A DNA stretch of 14,458 nt from CAIXYX01 sp043806415 (GCA_043806415.1 JAZDHB010000008.1:1-14458), one strand, 5' to 3'; positions 1 to 6,899 are shown, counted from the first letter of the stretch. Notes: generated from the sequence alone by a model not told the origin. Program-made: numbers and translations.

Positions 1-125
1 TGAATGTGATTGAACAATACTTCAGCCACGTTGAGAGATTTGTTTTGCGCAGCAGCAATTTTCAAAATGTGCCAGAGATGATGAACGCCCTTTCGGCGTT
101 CACTCCATTCGGGACGCCGATTTAG
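1..125 (+). CDS. C-terminal fragment of a probable DDE-type transposase (5' end outside window)
   Basis: An open frame enters from the left edge (first full codon at position 3) and ends at TAG 123-125, giving about 40 residues that begin NVIEQYFSHVERF and end NALSAFTPFGTPI. The pattern N-x-x-E-x-x-F-S followed by a basic/aromatic helix resembles the C-terminal part of many DDE transposases, where that Glu is the third catalytic acid; this is resemblance, not a family assignment. The fragment ends in a conserved-looking tail and is followed by a hairpin plus T7 terminator, so it looks like the genuine end of a gene. A perfect 8-bp stem (82-89 with 95-102, loop CTTTC) lies inside the coding sequence. 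No terminal inverted repeat was recognised downstream. It could instead be the tail of an unrelated protein. Confidence 0.5.
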   Translation, partial: NVIEQYFSHVERFVLRSSNFQNVPEMMNALSAFTPFGTPI

Positions 126-159
126 CGGAAGGTGTAGTTAATGTTTGGGCGCAGGTGCT

Positions 160-197
160 CCAGACATACGCTCGGTCTGGGCATAAAGTCTTTTTTT
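160..197 (+). terminator. Hairpin plus T7 terminator after the first gene
   Basis: CCAGAC (160-165) pairs with GTCTGG (175-180) around a 9-nt loop, and a run of seven T follows at 191-197. It lies 35 nt after the stop codon at 125 and has the form of a factor-independent terminator for that gene. Confidence 0.6.
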
Positions 198-357
198 ACG
201 TCGTAGAACTGAAAATGCCGGGTTCGGTTTAGGCACGCTGCCGGAGTTAAACGCCCTGTTTTCATGGTTTTGGCATTTTCACGCTTGCCTGTTCTCTGCA
301 AATTTCAGATGCCGTCCTGGGTTTTTAGCGTTTAGTTGACGCAGCAGGATGGCAGGG
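198..357. other. Structured intergenic stretch without a gene
   Basis: Between the terminator and the converging lipoprotein gene no convincing ORF is seen. Two nested structures are visible. A 10-bp inverted repeat (210-219 with 272-281) encloses a smaller arm: GTTTA / TAAAC around GGCA-CGC-TGCC. A second inverted repeat (311-319 with 345-353, one mismatch) encloses GCGT-7 nt-ACGC. The second could end transcription of the minus-strand lipoprotein gene, but no U-run follows it on that strand. A structured small RNA or the remains of a mobile-element end are other options. Confidence 0.35.
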
Positions 358-1689
358 CTATTTCACCCTTGTGAGCGTGAATGCGCCGTCTATCGGTCCG
401 ACTCCAATTGCGCCGTACGGGCGGGTGTCATAGCCCTCGCCAAATGACCAGGTGCCGGTTACAGTGTCTTCGGAAATCGAGGTAGTGCGCAGGGACAATT
501 CATCTGCGAAATATTGCGTTTCGCTTTCCTTGACGCCATGATTCACATGTTCCTTATGCCCAAGCGCAAAATTCATGTTGCTGCCGCGCATCGCTTCGAT
601 TGTGATGAGCGCGCCGCTTGTTGCGTCTGCGTAGCCTGCCCATAGGTGGAATGACATGCCTGATTTTGAGCCGCCGACAATGCGGTAAGCCTCAATGCTG
701 CCCCATTTTGTCTGCGAAATTACGGTCCAGCTGCCGCCCATGGTGCCATTTCCATCGGAAAGCCCGTATTTGTCGGTGCCGTCCAGCCTGCGGGAAAGGG
801 ATTGCGGGAAAAGGAAATCCACGTCGTATTTTAATGCGTATTTTGCCCCCGCCATCACATCATTGGTGTTGGACGGATATGCGAGGGTGCCGGTAAACGT
901 GCCTTTCCATTCCTCGGGCTCAGGTAAGACCATGAGGATGACAGACGTGTTTTGGCAGGCTGTTGTGCCTGTGCTGTCCGCTGCGCAGACCTCTATGTCA
1001 TGCGGGCCTTCCTTTGCGCCTTTGGGAACCACACCGCTTAGGTGTCCATCCGACCTCATAATCAGGCCGAGCGGAAGATTGGAGGCCGTAAATGTGTAGG
1101 GCGGAATGCCGTTCGAGGGGTCGTTTGACGCCGGGTCCTTGCCGCAGTTGAGCGGGCTGCTGGAGGGCGGCGAGCAGAAATCAAAATCATATTGCCTTCC
1201 TATGGGCACCGCTCCAGGATAGCTCTGCATTATGAAATCCGGCGGGTATGGGACGATTTCTAGCGTGAGCGGGTATGGCCCGTATTCCACGCCTTTCGAA
1301 TCCTTTATGATGAAGCTGAACGGATAAGCTGCCCTTGTGCCTCCTGCCGATAGTTCGGGCGCCTTGCCGGCAATCTCGCAGCTGTTGCCACCGAATGAGA
1401 GTTCGCCTGGAAGATTGGAGCCTGGCGCGAGCATGCAGGTGAAATGGGGCGTGCCGATGTTTGGATAAATGCCTGCAAAATAATCCTCGCCAGAGTGCGC
1501 GGCTGGCAATGCGTTGATGTTTTGCCCCTGCTCGTTTGTGACTGTTGCGTCCGTGGTGAATGCGCCGCTGCCTGCCGATGCCGCGCTGGCTGCCGCCGCA
1601 TTAGGCGGGGTGGGTTGCTGCGATGCACAGCCGAACAAAAGCAGTAATGTTGCAAAGACGATGATTCCGACAGCCCGCATTCCAGCCAT
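358..1689 (-). CDS. Secreted lipoprotein with two Ig-like (He_PIG-type) domains
   Basis: 443 residues. Residues 1-20 form a signal peptide ending in a lipobox (LLLLFG-C21), so the protein is probably lipid-anchored on the outer face of the membrane. A Ser/Ala/Pro/Thr linker follows. Residues about 66-147 and 158-255 resemble putative Ig domains: the second has PPYTFTASNLPLGL, then SGVVP, then ADSTG, the usual order in the He_PIG family. The C-terminal part (about 259-443) is beta-rich with repeated G-x-W motifs (GSW 319-321, GTW 412-414) and is not recognised. The ATG at 1689 is chosen over an in-frame ATG at 1716 because GGGGTGA lies just upstream. The gene begins 4 nt after the stop of the transglutaminase-like gene, and its SD sits in the last codons of that gene, which suggests translational coupling. 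It is probably an adhesin or cell-surface binding protein; its ligand is unknown. Confidence 0.8.
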   Translation of the reverse strand: MAGMRAVGIIVFATLLLLFGCASQQPTPPNAAAASAASAGSGAFTTDATVTNEQGQNINALPAAHSGEDYFAGIYPNIGTPHFTCMLAPGSNLPGELSFGGNSCEIAGKAPELSAGGTRAAYPFSFIIKDSKGVEYGPYPLTLEIVPYPPDFIMQSYPGAVPIGRQYDFDFCSPPSSSPLNCGKDPASNDPSNGIPPYTFTASNLPLGLIMRSDGHLSGVVPKGAKEGPHDIEVCAADSTGTTACQNTSVILMVLPEPEEWKGTFTGTLAYPSNTNDVMAGAKYALKYDVDFLFPQSLSRRLDGTDKYGLSDGNGTMGGSWTVISQTKWGSIEAYRIVGGSKSGMSFHLWAGYADATSGALITIEAMRGSNMNFALGHKEHVNHGVKESETQYFADELSLRTTSISEDTVTGTWSFGEGYDTRPYGAIGVGPIDGAFTLTRVK

Positions 1690-1693
1690 ATTC

Positions 1694-3154
1694 TCACCCC
1701 TTGTAGCACGTCTCAATCAGCTGTGTCTTGACCGTTATCGAATTCTGCTGGTTGCTGTTTTCCAGAATAATGTAGAATTTCTGCGGCTTGTCCCAGTCGA
1801 ACTCGTAAGTGCTCTGCATCACCTGCTCCTGGCCGCCAGAATAACTGTAGCTCTGGTGCGCGTACCAATTCTGGTAACCTGTCTCGTCGCTCAGGTGCCA
1901 GTCAAGCGGAGTGGGCGAAAGCGACTGCACTGCCAATTTGAAATGGCACCATTCGTATCCTTTTGGGCCTATCTCGTTTGCGTCGCGCCGGTAGTACCAC
2001 CCTGAGCCCGGGGAGAGCACCTTGGTCTCATCAATATCCACATAAGGCCCGAAAGCCGTGCCTTGGGTTTCTGCCGCCCGAAGCGCGTCAAGGGGGCGGT
2101 TGCAGTCCCGTATTTCAAACGTGTAATTCGCCTTCAGGCACGCAGGTATGGTCTCGCCCGGGTAGTTCCCGCCCGCAGTATCGAATATGTACCAGTATTC
2201 GGTCTGGTTTTTGCTGTTCTTGCTGCGATGGTAGTTCAAACCCTTGCCGTTGGTGTTGTAATGGGCGCCTATCGCCCAGCTGATGATGGATGTGTCGATG
2301 TCCGTCCCCAGATAGACTTCGGTGAACGCGTGCTGGCAGTCGGGTATGAAGAGAACACGCGCCGAGCCGCCTATTGCCTCGACCATGGACGCGATGAGCA
2401 CGGCCTGGTTCTTGCAGTCGCCCGACTTGGTGGCCAGGGTCTGGTTGGGATAATACGGGGGCCACATGTCCAGCGGCACGTTATGATAGAAGATGTTGGC
2501 ATGCACGTAATCGTAGATGTCCAAGAGCTGGTTGATGGAGAACGCCCCGGGATGCTTTGCGATGGCCTGCGCCGCGGCCTGCCGGACCGCCATGTCGTGT
2601 TCGTCGAATTTGTCGCAATACCCGGCCATTACGGAGTCGCAGGGCGGGTTGTCGGGCTTTTCGTTGCATCCGTACCAGCCCGGCTTGCTAAGAGGCAGAC
2701 CTTTCAGGACGGTGAACTCCACCACTTGCGATGCGCTGAGGCCCTCGCTGTCGGTAGCAGTTATCTCCAGCGTGTGGTTGCCCACTTCTTTCAATATTTC
2801 GCCGTAGAAATCCGGCTTTTGGTAGTCTTTTGGCAGCAGGGTGGCCTGGTTCTCCCCTTTCGCATAGGTTCTTCCGTCTATTTTCAGTTCGCACGAGGCG
2901 ATATTGCCATCCGGGTCGTAGCAGGAGTAGGTGTACGACATGGGGAACGGGGTGGGCGCTTCGGTCTTGTTGAGCAGCAGGGTTGCAACCGGCGGCCGGT
3001 TCGGGGGCGGCGTGGTCGATTGGTTCGAAGGGGGCTCGGTCTGGTTCCCGTTCACTCCGGGTTCGACATAGGCGCAGCAGCCGGCAAAGAGCAGGAATGC
3101 AAGAGAGAAGAAACCGAGAGCAAGGATGGCTGCGAAACGATGCCGTACATGCAT
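1694..3154 (-). CDS. Secreted transglutaminase-like lipoprotein
   Basis: 486 residues. A signal peptide with lipobox FAG-C26 is followed by a Pro/Thr/Asn-rich linker. Residues about 53-150 look like an Ig/PKD-type beta domain (PPVATLLLN start, ATDSEGLS near the end). Residues about 205-330 match the transglutaminase-like cysteine-protease core: Cys247 in SGDCKNQA, His275 in CQHAFTEV and Asp325 in WYIFDTA form the expected Cys-His-Asp triad in the right order. The C-terminal 150 residues are not recognised. At least seven N-glycosylation sequons are present (N37, N44, N62, N126, N237, N316, N343), as expected for an archaeal surface protein. The triad is intact, so the domain could cleave or cross-link peptides outside the cell; the substrate is unknown. 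It is the first gene of a two-gene unit with the Ig-like lipoprotein. There is no SD before the ATG. Confidence 0.85.
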   Translation of the reverse strand: MHVRHRFAAILALGFFSLAFLLFAGCCAYVEPGVNGNQTEPPSNQSTTPPPNRPPVATLLLNKTEAPTPFPMSYTYSCYDPDGNIASCELKIDGRTYAKGENQATLLPKDYQKPDFYGEILKEVGNHTLEITATDSEGLSASQVVEFTVLKGLPLSKPGWYGCNEKPDNPPCDSVMAGYCDKFDEHDMAVRQAAAQAIAKHPGAFSINQLLDIYDYVHANIFYHNVPLDMWPPYYPNQTLATKSGDCKNQAVLIASMVEAIGGSARVLFIPDCQHAFTEVYLGTDIDTSIISWAIGAHYNTNGKGLNYHRSKNSKNQTEYWYIFDTAGGNYPGETIPACLKANYTFEIRDCNRPLDALRAAETQGTAFGPYVDIDETKVLSPGSGWYYRRDANEIGPKGYEWCHFKLAVQSLSPTPLDWHLSDETGYQNWYAHQSYSYSGGQEQVMQSTYEFDWDKPQKFYIILENSNQQNSITVKTQLIETCYKG

Positions 3155-3174
3155 GTTTTGCTCAACAAATGTAA

Positions 3175-3184
3175 CCTATAAGAA
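3175..3184 (-). promoter_or_regulatory. TATA-like box for the lipoprotein pair
   Basis: On the minus strand TTCTTATAGG lies 21-30 nt upstream of the ATG at 3154, which itself has no SD. In archaea a TATA box centred about 25 nt before the start site would put transcription start at or next to the ATG, giving a leaderless mRNA. The rest of the 133-nt gap to the MFS stop codon shows no gene. Confidence 0.45.
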
Positions 3185-3287
3185 ACAATGGGTCGGAGTC
3201 CATCACTTCGCGAATGGAATGAAATGGCCGTGAAAATGGGGATCGGAATGGCGGACATATCCTATGGATTGCGGGACGACGGGCTTC

Positions 3288-4520
3288 TCATTTCGCATAG
3301 GCCGCCATGGCCAGGCCGGAGAATGCCGCGACGGCGGCCGCGGCCAGGAAGGTCGGGAGCGCGCCGAAGGCGGCCCAGGCCGCGCCGGCCAGCACGCTGG
3401 CGGGAAGATACGCCGCGCCCACGGCGCTGTTGTAGGCGCCCAGGGCCATGCCCCTCGTCCGGTCGGTCGAGATGTCGGAGAGGTACGCCTTGCTCACGGA
3501 GTCGTCGGCGGCCACGAAGAGGCCGTAGAGCGCGAAGAGGAGGGCCAGTTGCCATAGCGTCGAGACGTAGGCGAAGCCGGCCAGCACCAGCGCGTAGAGC
3601 AGGAAGGAGCCGACGATGACCCGCTTGCGCCCGATGCGGTCCGACAGCTGCCCGATGGGCACCGAGGCGGCGGCATAGACGATATTGTAGAGGATGTAGA
3701 CCAGCAGGATGCTCGTGGACGGGATGCCGATTTCGCTCGCGCGCACGATGAGCAGGGCGAAGCTGAAATAGGAGAGCGAGAAGAGGCAGGAGATGAGCAC
3801 GAAACGCCGGTAGTCGGACGGGAGCGCGCGCAAAGAGGCCCAGAAATTCGGGCGGGGGGCGGGATGGATGCCTTTGGGATCCGAGGCGCGCTTCGGGCGG
3901 CCCGGGCCGCCTTTTATCGTGCTTTCTTTTTTCGGTTCTTTCACGAAGAGGAAGATCACGGCGAGCACGAGGAATGCCGGAAGGGAGGCGGCCAGGAAGA
4001 CCGCGCGGTAGCCATCGGCCGTGCTGCCCATGGCGGAGAGGATGAGGTAGGCCAGGATGGGACCGGCGACCGCGCCCAAAGTGTCCATGGCGCGGTGCAG
4101 GCCGAAGGCCTTGCCCCGAACGGATTTGTCGCTGGAGGCGGCGATGAGGGCGTCGCGCGGGGCGGTGCGCACGCTCTTGCCCAGCCGGTCGGCCCCCCGG
4201 AAGAGGAGGATGAGCGGCCAGGAGCCCGAAAGGGCGATGCCGAATTTGGAGAGGGAGGAGAGGCCGTAGCCAGCCAGGACGAAACGCTTGCGCCGGCCCC
4301 CCAGGTCGGACCAGTAGCCCACGAAGATGTCAAGCAGGCTGGAGGCGGAATCGGCGACGCCCTCGATGAGGCCGACGATGGAGGGGCCCACGCCCATGAC
4401 GGCGGTGAGGAAGACCGGCAGGATAGGAAGGATCATCTCGGATGAGACGTCGTTGAAGAAGCTGGCCGCGCCCAAGGCCAGGACATTGGGCCGGATGCCT
4501 TCAAGAAATTTCGAGCCCAT
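3288..4520 (-). CDS. MFS transporter (12 TM segments)
   Basis: 410 residues with about twelve hydrophobic segments in two halves joined by a charged linker (about 195-240), the usual build and length of the major facilitator superfamily. Signature loops are present: YWSDLGGRRKRF (69-80) and QLSDRIGRKRVIVG (291-304) are the two copies of the loop 2-3 motif (G-x-x-x-D-R-x-G-R-R/K). RGADRLGKSVRTAPRDALI (108-126) is typical of a widespread prokaryotic subgroup. The substrate cannot be told from sequence. The ATG at 4520 is preferred to one at 4559 because GAGGGTGG lies 5-7 nt before it and the protein then starts where relatives do. The gene diverges from the ECF-type gene at 4603. The central linker contains the palindrome at 3896-3911 (residues KGGPGR, 203-208). 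Confidence 0.88.
   Translation of the reverse strand: MGSKFLEGIRPNVLALGAASFFNDVSSEMILPILPVFLTAVMGVGPSIVGLIEGVADSASSLLDIFVGYWSDLGGRRKRFVLAGYGLSSLSKFGIALSGSWPLILLFRGADRLGKSVRTAPRDALIAASSDKSVRGKAFGLHRAMDTLGAVAGPILAYLILSAMGSTADGYRAVFLAASLPAFLVLAVIFLFVKEPKKESTIKGGPGRPKRASDPKGIHPAPRPNFWASLRALPSDYRRFVLISCLFSLSYFSFALLIVRASEIGIPSTSILLVYILYNIVYAAASVPIGQLSDRIGRKRVIVGSFLLYALVLAGFAYVSTLWQLALLFALYGLFVAADDSVSKAYLSDISTDRTRGMALGAYNSAVGAAYLPASVLAGAAWAAFGALPTFLAAAAVAAFSGLAMAAYAK
3896..3911 (+). repeat. GC palindrome with T-tract, copy A (inside MFS gene)
   Basis: GGCGGCCCGGGCCGCC is a perfect 16-bp palindrome. On the plus strand it is followed by TTTTATCG and then a run of T at about 3925-3935, so it resembles a terminator antisense to the MFS gene. 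Nearly the same unit occurs at 7014-7031 and 11656-11671. Here it encodes part of the flexible loop between the two MFS halves. Confidence 0.5.
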
Positions 4521-4549
4521 GATACCACCCTCTTTTTCCACGGATAGGT

Positions 4550-4580
4550 GGCAGGGCAACTAATATCAATCTTCCCTGCC
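4550..4580. promoter_or_regulatory. Dyad around AT-rich core in a divergent promoter
   Basis: GGCAGGG (4550-4556) and CCCTGCC (4574-4580) are perfect 7-bp inverted arms around a 17-nt AT-rich core containing TAATAT (4561-4566). The core lies about 40 nt from the starts of both the MFS gene (4520) and the ECF-type gene (4603), so it may hold the TATA elements of both and be a shared operator. The assignment is inferred from position and symmetry only. Confidence 0.4.
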
Positions 4581-4602
4581 GAATCCGAACCAGAGGTGGC
4601 GC

Positions 4603-5208
4603 ATGGCCATGATGGAAGATATCCTCGCTCCGCTCAAGGAGCGCAAGCAGATGCGGTTCATCCTGCTCACGATGGTGGTGTACGCCGCCCTGCTCATCCC
4701 ATTCAAGCCGTTTCCGGTCATGACCGGATTCACCGAGCTGAGGCCCGCGAATTTCGTGCCGGTCCTCTTCGGCGTGTTCTTCGGCCCCGCCGCCGCGTGG
4801 GGCTCGGCCGCCGGCAACCTCATCGCTGACGTGTTCAGCTACTTGGAGCTGGGATCGGCGGGCACGCTCTCGGCCGGAAGCGTCTTCGGATTTGCCGGCA
4901 ATTTCATCTTCGCGTACGCGGCGTGGCGAGTGTGGATGCTCTTTTCCAAGAAAGACATGCAGATCGATGCCTTCCACGTCGGCGTGTTCGCCCTCGCCAG
5001 CCTTATCGCAAGCCTCCTGTGCGCCGCGATCATCGGAGCGGGCATCTATGCGCTCGGGGCCAAGGACCTTGGCGGGGCGATGTTCATGGTCATGTTCATT
5101 ACGCTCAACAACCTGGGGCCCGCGCTGATCCTGGGCTCCGCCGGCCTGTGGCTGTTCTATGACAAGGTGAGGGAGGCCGGCTGGCTGGCCGACAAACGGC
5201 CGGCGTAA
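4603..5208 (+). CDS. ECF-transporter S-component-like membrane protein
   Basis: 201 residues with five or six hydrophobic segments. The stretch RPANFVPVLFGVFFGPAAAW followed by GSAAGNLIADVF (residues about 46-78) is the kind of re-entrant Gly/Pro-rich segment seen in substrate-binding (S) components of energy-coupling-factor vitamin transporters. Hydrophobic helices continue at about 100-117, 126-150 and 163-187. S components bind a vitamin or its precursor in the membrane and work with shared EcfA/EcfT subunits; none is encoded in this window, so they would have to come from elsewhere. GAGGTG lies just before ATG 4603; two further in-frame ATGs (4609, 4612) are possible starts, and 4609 gives more usual SD spacing. 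The gene converges with the deoxyhypusine-synthase-like gene. The substrate is not predictable. Confidence 0.65.
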   Translation: MAMMEDILAPLKERKQMRFILLTMVVYAALLIPFKPFPVMTGFTELRPANFVPVLFGVFFGPAAAWGSAAGNLIADVFSYLELGSAGTLSAGSVFGFAGNFIFAYAAWRVWMLFSKKDMQIDAFHVGVFALASLIASLLCAAIIGAGIYALGAKDLGGAMFMVMFITLNNLGPALILGSAGLWLFYDKVREAGWLADKRPA

Positions 5209-5275
5209 GCGAAGGGCGAGCGGCACACGTCGGCGCGAAAAAATCTCGGGGGTGGCCCGGAATGGCGGGCGCGCG

Positions 5276-6256
5276 TTATTTCCCGAGCACGTAGTTGAAG
5301 ATGAGCGGAGCGACGATGGTGGCGTCCGACTCGATCATGAATCGGGGCGTGTCGGACGCGAGCTTGCCCCACGTGATCTTCTCGTTGGGCACCGCGCCCG
5401 AATAGGAACCGTAGGAAGTGGTCGAGTTGGAGATCTGGCAGAAATAGGACCAGAGCGGCACGTCGTATTTCTTGATGTCCTGGTTGATGAGCGGAACCAC
5501 GCAGATGGGGAAATCGCCCGCGATTCCGCCGCCGATCTGGAAGAAGCCGATCTTGGAGTGCTGGGACTGGATGCGGTACCAGTTGATGAGCCGCATCATG
5601 TATTCGAGGCTCTCGGACATGATCGAGAGGTCGCGGATCTGGCCATTGGCATGCGAGGCCACGAAATAGTTGCCCAGAGACGAGTCGGCCCATCCGGGGA
5701 TGAAGATGGGAAGGTCTTTTTCGCAGGCGGCCAGGAGCCAGCTGTCCGCGGGGTCGATCTGGTAGTATTTCTCAAGCGCGCCGGAGCGGATGAGTTCGTA
5801 GAGGTATTCGTGCGGGGGCGCGGGGCGGTGGTCGCGCTCGTGCGCCTGCCAGATGGGCAGCAGGTGGCGCTCGATCTTGCGCATCGCCTCCTCCTCGGGG
5901 ATGCAGGTGTCGGTGACGCGGTTGAGGCCCGCCTTCATCAGCTCCTCTTCCTCCTTGGGGGTGATGTCGCGGTAGTTGCGCACCATCTTGTAGTGCTTGT
6001 GCGCCACCAGGTTGAACAGGTCCTCTTCGAGGTTCGCGCCGGTGGTGGAGATGGCGTGGATCTTGTCCTGGCGGATCATCTCGGCCAGGCTGATGCCCAT
6101 CTCGGCCGTGCTCATGGCGCCGGCCATGGCCAGGAGCATCTTGCCCCCGGATTCGCTGTGGGATTTATAGGAGCGCGCGGCGTCCAGCAATTCAGCTGAG
6201 TTGAAATGGCGGAAATTTCTTTCCATGAAAACGGAAATCGGACCTGGAACGCTCAC
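5276..6256 (-). CDS. Deoxyhypusine-synthase-family protein, bacterial-like subtype
   Basis: 326 residues covering the whole deoxyhypusine synthase fold. True enzymes transfer the aminobutyl group of spermidine to a lysine of a/eIF5A using NAD. Family landmarks: GAMSTAEMGISLAEMIRQ (46-63), TTGANLEEDLFNLVAH (71-86), GGGIAGDFP (242-250) and GSYSGAVPNEKITWGK (283-298). The lysine that forms the enzyme-substrate intermediate is kept (K298, human K329), as are W296 and E292. From memory of the human enzyme, D316 is replaced by Tyr285, and the K287-H288 pair by Gly247-Asp248. These changes are typical of the deoxyhypusine-synthase-like proteins found widely in bacteria, whose substrate may differ. 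The start is GTG 6256: GGAGGG (6264-6269) is 7 nt upstream; an internal ATG at 6226 lacks an SD. No eIF5A gene is in the window. Confidence 0.88.
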   Translation of the reverse strand: MSVPGPISVFMERNFRHFNSAELLDAARSYKSHSESGGKMLLAMAGAMSTAEMGISLAEMIRQDKIHAISTTGANLEEDLFNLVAHKHYKMVRNYRDITPKEEEELMKAGLNRVTDTCIPEEEAMRKIERHLLPIWQAHERDHRPAPPHEYLYELIRSGALEKYYQIDPADSWLLAACEKDLPIFIPGWADSSLGNYFVASHANGQIRDLSIMSESLEYMMRLINWYRIQSQHSKIGFFQIGGGIAGDFPICVVPLINQDIKKYDVPLWSYFCQISNSTTSYGSYSGAVPNEKITWGKLASDTPRFMIESDATIVAPLIFNYVLGK

Positions 6257-6263
6257 TTAACAA

Positions 6264-6269
6264 CCCTCC
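6264..6269 (-). promoter_or_regulatory. SD site fixing a GTG start
   Basis: GGAGGG on the minus strand lies 7 nt before GTG 6254-6256, which supports the GTG as the true start of the deoxyhypusine-synthase-like gene. Confidence 0.65.
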
Positions 6270-6373
6270 TTTTATGCCGCCCGAATGCATGACGACACAA
6301 ACTGGAGAACAGTTCGCCCCTCCGTCTTCATCCGGACGTTGGGGCTTCTGGCTCCAAAGGTGCTAGGATGGGA

Positions 6374-6383
6374 AAATATATTA
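6374..6383. promoter_or_regulatory. TATA-like box, possibly bidirectional
   Basis: AATATATTAT is the strongest TATA-like sequence in the 294-nt gap between the deoxyhypusine-synthase-like and BofA-like genes. Read on the minus strand it would give the former gene a leader of about 90 nt. Read on the plus strand it lies about 30 nt before ATG 6409, a lysine-rich frame that I do not accept as a gene. Confidence 0.3.
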
Positions 6384-6393
6384 TGCTAACGCC

Positions 6394-6545
6394 AAAAAAT
6401 GCGATAAAATGGGGAAAAATTACGTGCGCGCGAAAAAAAATCGAAAAAGCGGGGAAAAACGGGCGAAACGCGAAAAAAATGCGCTTGCTGTAAAAAAACC
6501 GAAAAAAAGCGCGCGGAAAGGAAAAATCGAAAAATTCGGGCGGAT
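6394..6545 (-). terminator. Multiple U-tract terminator after the BofA-like gene
   Basis: Ten runs of five to eight A on the plus strand (for example 6433-6440, 6473-6479, 6492-6498, 6502-6508) become U-tracts on the minus-strand transcript directly after the stop codon at 6551. Serial U-tracts without strong hairpins are the usual form of archaeal termination. The short CG/GCG islands between the runs are unusual. Confidence 0.55.
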
Positions 6546-6550
6546 GCCGC

Positions 6551-6802
6551 TTAGAGCGGGATGCCCAGGGCGGCCAGCGCCAAGACGATGACGACGCCCA
6601 CCGCCCCGCCGATGGCGGCGATGAGGAAGGTGATCCAGTCCAACGGCACGGACAGCAGGCCGAGGGCCGAGAGCAGCCAGAACACGGTCAGCCCCAGCAC
6701 GCCGTTGATGATGAGCGGCAGGATCTTGCGTAAAACCCAGTAGAGGGCGAGCGCGATGATGATGGAAAGGCCCAATGCGATGAACAAACCCAACGATGCC
6801 AT
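6551..6802 (-). CDS. BofA-family small membrane protein
   Basis: 83 residues, almost wholly hydrophobic, with about three membrane segments: 4-22, 28-48 and 54-81. The pattern PLIINGVLGLTVFWLLSALGL (29-49), then PLDWITFLIAAIGGAVGVVIVL (53-74), matches the BofA family (pro-sigmaK processing inhibitor), which also occurs in archaea and other organisms that do not sporulate; the role there is unknown. The ATG at 6802 is chosen because GGAGG (6810-6814) lies 7 nt before it; a longer frame from 6853 has no SD. It reads toward the deoxyhypusine-synthase-like gene on the same strand, but the U-tract region separates the two. A sporulation role is not implied. Confidence 0.7.
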   Translation of the reverse strand: MASLGLFIALGLSIIIALALYWVLRKILPLIINGVLGLTVFWLLSALGLLSVPLDWITFLIAAIGGAVGVVIVLALAALGIPL

Positions 6803-6834
6803 GCAACCGCCTCCGATATCCGATGATGCGCTGC

Positions 6835-6860
6835 CATACCGGCGCATTTGCATACCGGCG
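6835..6860. repeat. Short direct repeat upstream of the BofA-like gene
   Basis: CATACCGGCG occurs at 6835-6844 and 6851-6860, a 16-nt period, next to an AATATAC box on the minus strand (about 6859-6866) that could be the promoter of the BofA-like gene. It may be a regulator site or chance. Confidence 0.3.
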
Positions 6861-6899
6861 TATATTGGATACGACGCTGATTCTTAAGCCCTTGCCGGG

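Noticed and set aside
218..240. tRNA T-arm-like GGTTCG in the first intergenic region
   Set aside because: The flanking bases do not form the T-stem, and no acceptor, D or anticodon arm can be found at the proper distances.
2063..3181. 372-codon plus-strand frame opposite the transglutaminase-like gene
   Set aside because: It lies wholly antisense to a gene with clear motifs, its residues are Val/Gly/Arg/His-rich without any recognisable domain, and it has no SD; it is a by-product of codon bias.
6285..6389. 34-codon plus-strand frame before the A-rich tract
   Set aside because: No SD or promoter upstream, mixed codon bias and no recognisable sequence; it lies in the leader region of the deoxyhypusine-synthase-like gene.
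6409..6591. Lysine-rich 60-codon plus-strand frame
   Set aside because: Its lysines come from A-runs with AAA codons, unlike the GC-ending codon use of neighbours, it overlaps the BofA-like 3' end, and it has no SD. A TATA-like box 30 nt upstream is the only support.
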